Shown: positions 61,666 to 64,000 of the stretch, one piece after another
Layout: each line of letters starts with the position of its first letter
Numbering within the stretch: the first letter of the stretch is position 1
Assembly (NCBI RefSeq): GCF_030646165.1
Contig: NZ_JAUTDO010000001.1
Coordinates: forward strand, 744,001-808,000
Reading direction: 5' to 3'
DNA from: Conexibacter sp. CPCC 206217
GTDB taxonomy: Bacteria > Actinomycetota > Thermoleophilia > Solirubrobacterales > Solirubrobacteraceae
DNA length: 64,000 nt
Notes under the pieces: model-generated
What the model was told of the DNA's origin: nothing
Database searches by the model: none
Seen by the model: only the letters and a program-made list of their open reading frames with translations
Made by a program: the position numbers and the translations under genes

Positions 61666-62324
61666 GCCTCGTCCACCAGCCGGTAGCCCGCGCCGCGCAC
61701 GGTCTCGATCGTCGCGGCGCCGAGCTTGCGGCGCAGGGCGCCGACGTGGACGTCGACGACGTTCGACTCCGGCTCGTAGGCGTGGTCCCAGCAGTGCTCC
61801 AGCACGTCGTAGCGATCGACGACCTCGCCGGCGCGGTCGGCCAGGAACGACAGCAGCGCGAACTCCTTCGCGGTCAGCGGGACGATCACGCCGTCCCTGC
61901 GCACGCGGCGGCGCGCCGGCTCGATCCGCAGGCCGCCGACGTCGATCACGGTCTGGCGCCGGACCGGCCCGCGCCGCAGCAGCGAGCGCAGGCGCGCGAC
62001 CAGCACCTCGGTCGCGAACGGCTTCGCGAGGTAGTCGTCGGCGCCCCCCTCCAGGCCCGCGACGACCGACTCGACGTCGTCCATCGCGGTCAGCATCAGG
62101 ATCGGCGTCTCGACGCCGGCCGCGCGCCACTCGCGGCACAGCTCCAGACCTTCGCCGTCGGGCAGCCTGCGATCGAGCACGATCGCGTCGTAGGGGTGGA
62201 CGTCGGCATGGAAGCGGGCCTCCGCGACGGTCGCGGCGACGTCCACGCCGAACGACTCGGCGCGCAGCCGCTGCATGACCGCGGCGGCCAGTTCGGCCTC
62301 ATCCTCGACGACGAGGACTCGCAT
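61662..62324 (-). CDS. OmpR/PhoB-family response regulator
   Basis: 220 residues. Receiver: MRVLVVEDEAELAAAVMQRL, YDAIVLDRRLPDGEGLELC (phospho-acceptor Asp), ILMLTAMDD and DDYLAKPFATEVLVARL. Winged helix: VPLTAKEFALLSFLADRAGE and SNVVDVHVGALRRKLGAATI with ETVRGAGYRLV. It overlaps the downstream kinase by 4 bases and begins 29 bases after the GH9-like gene, so all may be co-transcribed. Confidence 0.94.
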   Translation of the reverse strand: MRVLVVEDEAELAAAVMQRLRAESFGVDVAATVAEARFHADVHPYDAIVLDRRLPDGEGLELCREWRAAGVETPILMLTAMDDVESVVAGLEGGADDYLAKPFATEVLVARLRSLLRRGPVRRQTVIDVGGLRIEPARRRVRRDGVIVPLTAKEFALLSFLADRAGEVVDRYDVLEHCWDHAYEPESNVVDVHVGALRRKLGAATIETVRGAGYRLVDEA

Positions 62325-62353
62325 CGCGCCAGAATACTGCGGCGTCAAGCGAC

Positions 62354-64000
62354 TCACCGCCCCGCCAGCGCCGCCAGCAGCAGCACCGCGCTGGCCGCGT
62401 AGTCGATCGCCGGCTCCGACGTGACGTAGTCGTCGACCCGGTCCTCGTAGGTCGCGCCCGCCGTGTCGAACGGGCTGCGCCGGGGAGCGCCGAGATCCTG
62501 CGCGAGGATGTCGGCGAGCGGCGCCGGGCCGCCGACGACCGCCCCGCGCGGGCGGCCGGGACCGGCGAGCGAGGACCAGTGGTGGGGATGGCGCGGCGCC
62601 TTCGGCCCGTAGCCGGTGACGAAGCTGGCGCCCCACGGATTGCGGCCCAGCAGCCAGTCGCGCGCTGCGGCGCCGCCCGCGAGGCCGCCGGGCAGGCCGA
62701 TCGCGCCGCCGGCGAACGCGGCGAGCGCGCCTGCGCCGCTGCTCTCGCCGGTCTGCCCCCACGTGAAGTCGCCGGGCGTGCGGAACGCGCCGCGGCGGGC
62801 GCGCGCCAGCGCCGCTCTCCCCTGCGCGCCGAGCGCCGCGCACGCCGTCGCACGTGCGGCACGATCGGCGGCGCCGGGTGCCCCGAGCGCGCCGCACAGG
62901 TCCGCGGCGGCGAAGCCCGCCATCGCGTTCCAGCCGAGCCGGCCGTCGGGCGTGATCGCGCCGAGGTAGCGGAGCGCGTCGTCGAGGTACCGTCGCTCGC
63001 CGGTGACGCGGTAGAGCGCCGCCGCCCCGGCCGCGAGTGCGTCCTGCGCGGTGTCGCCGCTGTAGAAGTCGCCGCTCGGAGCGCCGAGCTTCGGCGCGAC
63101 CCCGCCGGCCGCGACGCCCGCGGCGTACCAGTCGCGGGCGGCGTCGAGGAGGGCCGGAGCGGACGCCGCCTGCGACGCGGGAGCTGCCCCCGCACGCTCC
63201 GCCGCCAGCGCCAGCGCCGCCGCGGCCTTGCCGCCGAGGTCGCCGCCGATGTTCGCGTAGGCGACGCGGGTCGCGATGCCGACCTTGCCGGAGGCATCGT
63301 CGCCGGCGGGGTCGCGGAAGCCGAGCTCGTGGTCGCGCTCGTCGCCGACCTGGGCGATGAACAGGTCCGGCGCCGGGTGGGCCTTCAGCAGCCAGCGGAC
63401 GCCGACGTCGGCGGCTGCGGTGAGCGCGGGTGCGTCGGCCCGGTCCAGGCGCGCCGCGACCTGCAGCGCCGCCGCGGCGTAGGCGGTGGTGTGGGTGAAC
63501 TTGAGCATGTCGCCCGCGTCCATCCAGCCGCCGGTGAGGTCGAACGCCTCGCCCGCATGCGGGCCCGTCGCGACGACCGCGTCGCGCAGATGCGCGGGAC
63601 CGTGGGCGGGCGATGGCTCGCGGCCGTCGGCGTTGGCGGCGAAGAAGCCGAGGATCGCGCGGATCGGTGCCGACACGGCGTTCGTCCGCACGATCCACGG
63701 ACGTGAGGTCAGGTCGCCGAAGCGGACGCGATATGCGCCGGGCGCCCGCACGCGCGAAAGATCCGCACGCGCCGCATGACGCCATGGCGCGGCGCTCCCG
63801 CCCGCGCCCGCGAGCCGCCCGCGCAGCACCGCACGCCCGCTGCTGTCGACCACGCGGAAGGCACGCCCGCGCAGGTCGCCCCCGCTCCCGACGATCGCGA
63901 CCTTCGCGTCGCCGGGAGCGCTCGGCCCACCGACACGGATCGCGTCCGGCGGCGTCGCGGACGCGGACGATGCACCGCACGCTGCCGCTCCCAGCGCGAG
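62354..64000 (-). CDS. GH9 cellulase-like lipoprotein (5' end outside window)
   Basis: 548 residues are visible; the start lies beyond base 64000. The visible N-terminus LALGAAACGASSASA looks like a lipobox with Cys, so the protein is probably membrane-anchored outside the cell. An N-terminal CelD_N-type Ig domain ends near GAYRVRFGDLTSRPW. The GH9 (alpha/alpha)6 barrel begins with FDLTGGWMDAGDMLKFTHTT (catalytic base pair DAGD). It continues through LGRNPWGASFVTGYGP and APRHPHHWSS and ends with YVTSEPAIDYAASAV (acid Glu). These enzymes are endo- or exoglucanases. Two-component genes and further glycosidases follow on the same strand. Confidence 0.9.
   Translation of the reverse strand, partial: LALGAAACGASSASATPPDAIRVGGPSAPGDAKVAIVGSGGDLRGRAFRVVDSSGRAVLRGRLAGAGGSAAPWRHAARADLSRVRAPGAYRVRFGDLTSRPWIVRTNAVSAPIRAILGFFAANADGREPSPAHGPAHLRDAVVATGPHAGEAFDLTGGWMDAGDMLKFTHTTAYAAAALQVAARLDRADAPALTAAADVGVRWLLKAHPAPDLFIAQVGDERDHELGFRDPAGDDASGKVGIATRVAYANIGGDLGGKAAAALALAAERAGAAPASQAASAPALLDAARDWYAAGVAAGGVAPKLGAPSGDFYSGDTAQDALAAGAAALYRVTGERRYLDDALRYLGAITPDGRLGWNAMAGFAAADLCGALGAPGAADRAARATACAALGAQGRAALARARRGAFRTPGDFTWGQTGESSGAGALAAFAGGAIGLPGGLAGGAAARDWLLGRNPWGASFVTGYGPKAPRHPHHWSSLAGPGRPRGAVVGGPAPLADILAQDLGAPRRSPFDTAGATYEDRVDDYVTSEPAIDYAASAVLLLAALAGR

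Overview
The window is high-GC chromosomal DNA (roughly 70% or more by eye) with dense bacterial gene packing, many GTG starts and Shine-Dalgarno leaders. The gene content looks actinobacterial: a RskA-type anti-sigma factor, several ECF sigma factors, a fused response regulator/thioredoxin-reductase protein, an NhaA-DsbA fusion, PucR and HxlR regulators and GH15 trehalase-like proteins. My best guess is a soil member of the Thermoleophilia (Solirubrobacterales, Conexibacter-like). That is inference from gene content and style, not a search result. Arginine codon AGA is unexpectedly common for such a GC-rich genome. No insertion sequence, prophage, CRISPR array or rRNA operon was seen.

Layout. 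1-5099: a sugar-epimerase tail, an aldo/keto reductase-like protein, a methyltransferase, a GH15 glucan hydrolase and CcdA. 5244-10832: an aminobutyraldehyde-type dehydrogenase, an ECF sigma factor fused to a zinc anti-sigma-like motif and a probable membrane/stalk region (behind two leader hairpins), a leucine-type dehydrogenase and a PucR regulator. 10871-15436: a secreted SGNH esterase, a metallo-beta-lactamase-fold hydrolase coupled to a lipoprotein sugar dehydrogenase, and a soluble globin-coupled transducer.

15700-18327 is the most unusual locus. A divergent, short leucyl-tRNA synthetase-like protein (KMSKH instead of KMSKS, eroded editing region, no C-terminal tRNA-elbow domain) lies just downstream of a tRNA-Leu(UAG)-like gene. 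The D-loop of that gene carries an insertion of about 140 nt that folds into a branched RNA with a GNRA hairpin. Both lie behind a near-consensus sigma-70 promoter. They may form a dedicated synthetase/tRNA pair.

18503-30225: an ADH/aldolase/HAD phosphatase operon, a QorB/HxlR divergent pair, an orphan ZnuA-like lipoprotein with striking palindromes, a phosphatase, a graveyard of two LuxR fragments, a ferritin-like protein opposite a SigK/RskA-like pair, and a structured-RNA candidate with an intrinsic terminator before a tautomerase. 30298-38710: a zinc-knuckle SDR-like protein lacking the catalytic tyrosine, a NarL-type two-component cluster with convergent overlaps, and an aminotransferase/aldehyde dehydrogenase pair opposite an Lrp/AsnC regulator (probable polyamine or omega-amine catabolism, linked in function to the dehydrogenase at 5244).

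38724-50952: small zinc-finger and acetyltransferase genes, NhaA-DsbA, a Tat-exported FAD dehydrogenase beside a lipoprotein cytochrome c, an XRE-cupin regulator, a broken DUF559-type gene, a fadB/fadA beta-oxidation pair behind a palindrome, and a BlaR1/BlaI-like pair. 51043-56467: an ECF sigma with SnoaL-like domain, a response regulator fused to a cysteine-less thioredoxin-reductase fold, and a cNMP-sensor histidine kinase in one tight operon, preceded by an FAD monooxygenase. 56544-64000: a carbohydrate locus with two paralogous glycosidase-like proteins, an OmpR-type two-component system and a GH9 cellulase-like lipoprotein cut by the window edge, all on the minus strand.
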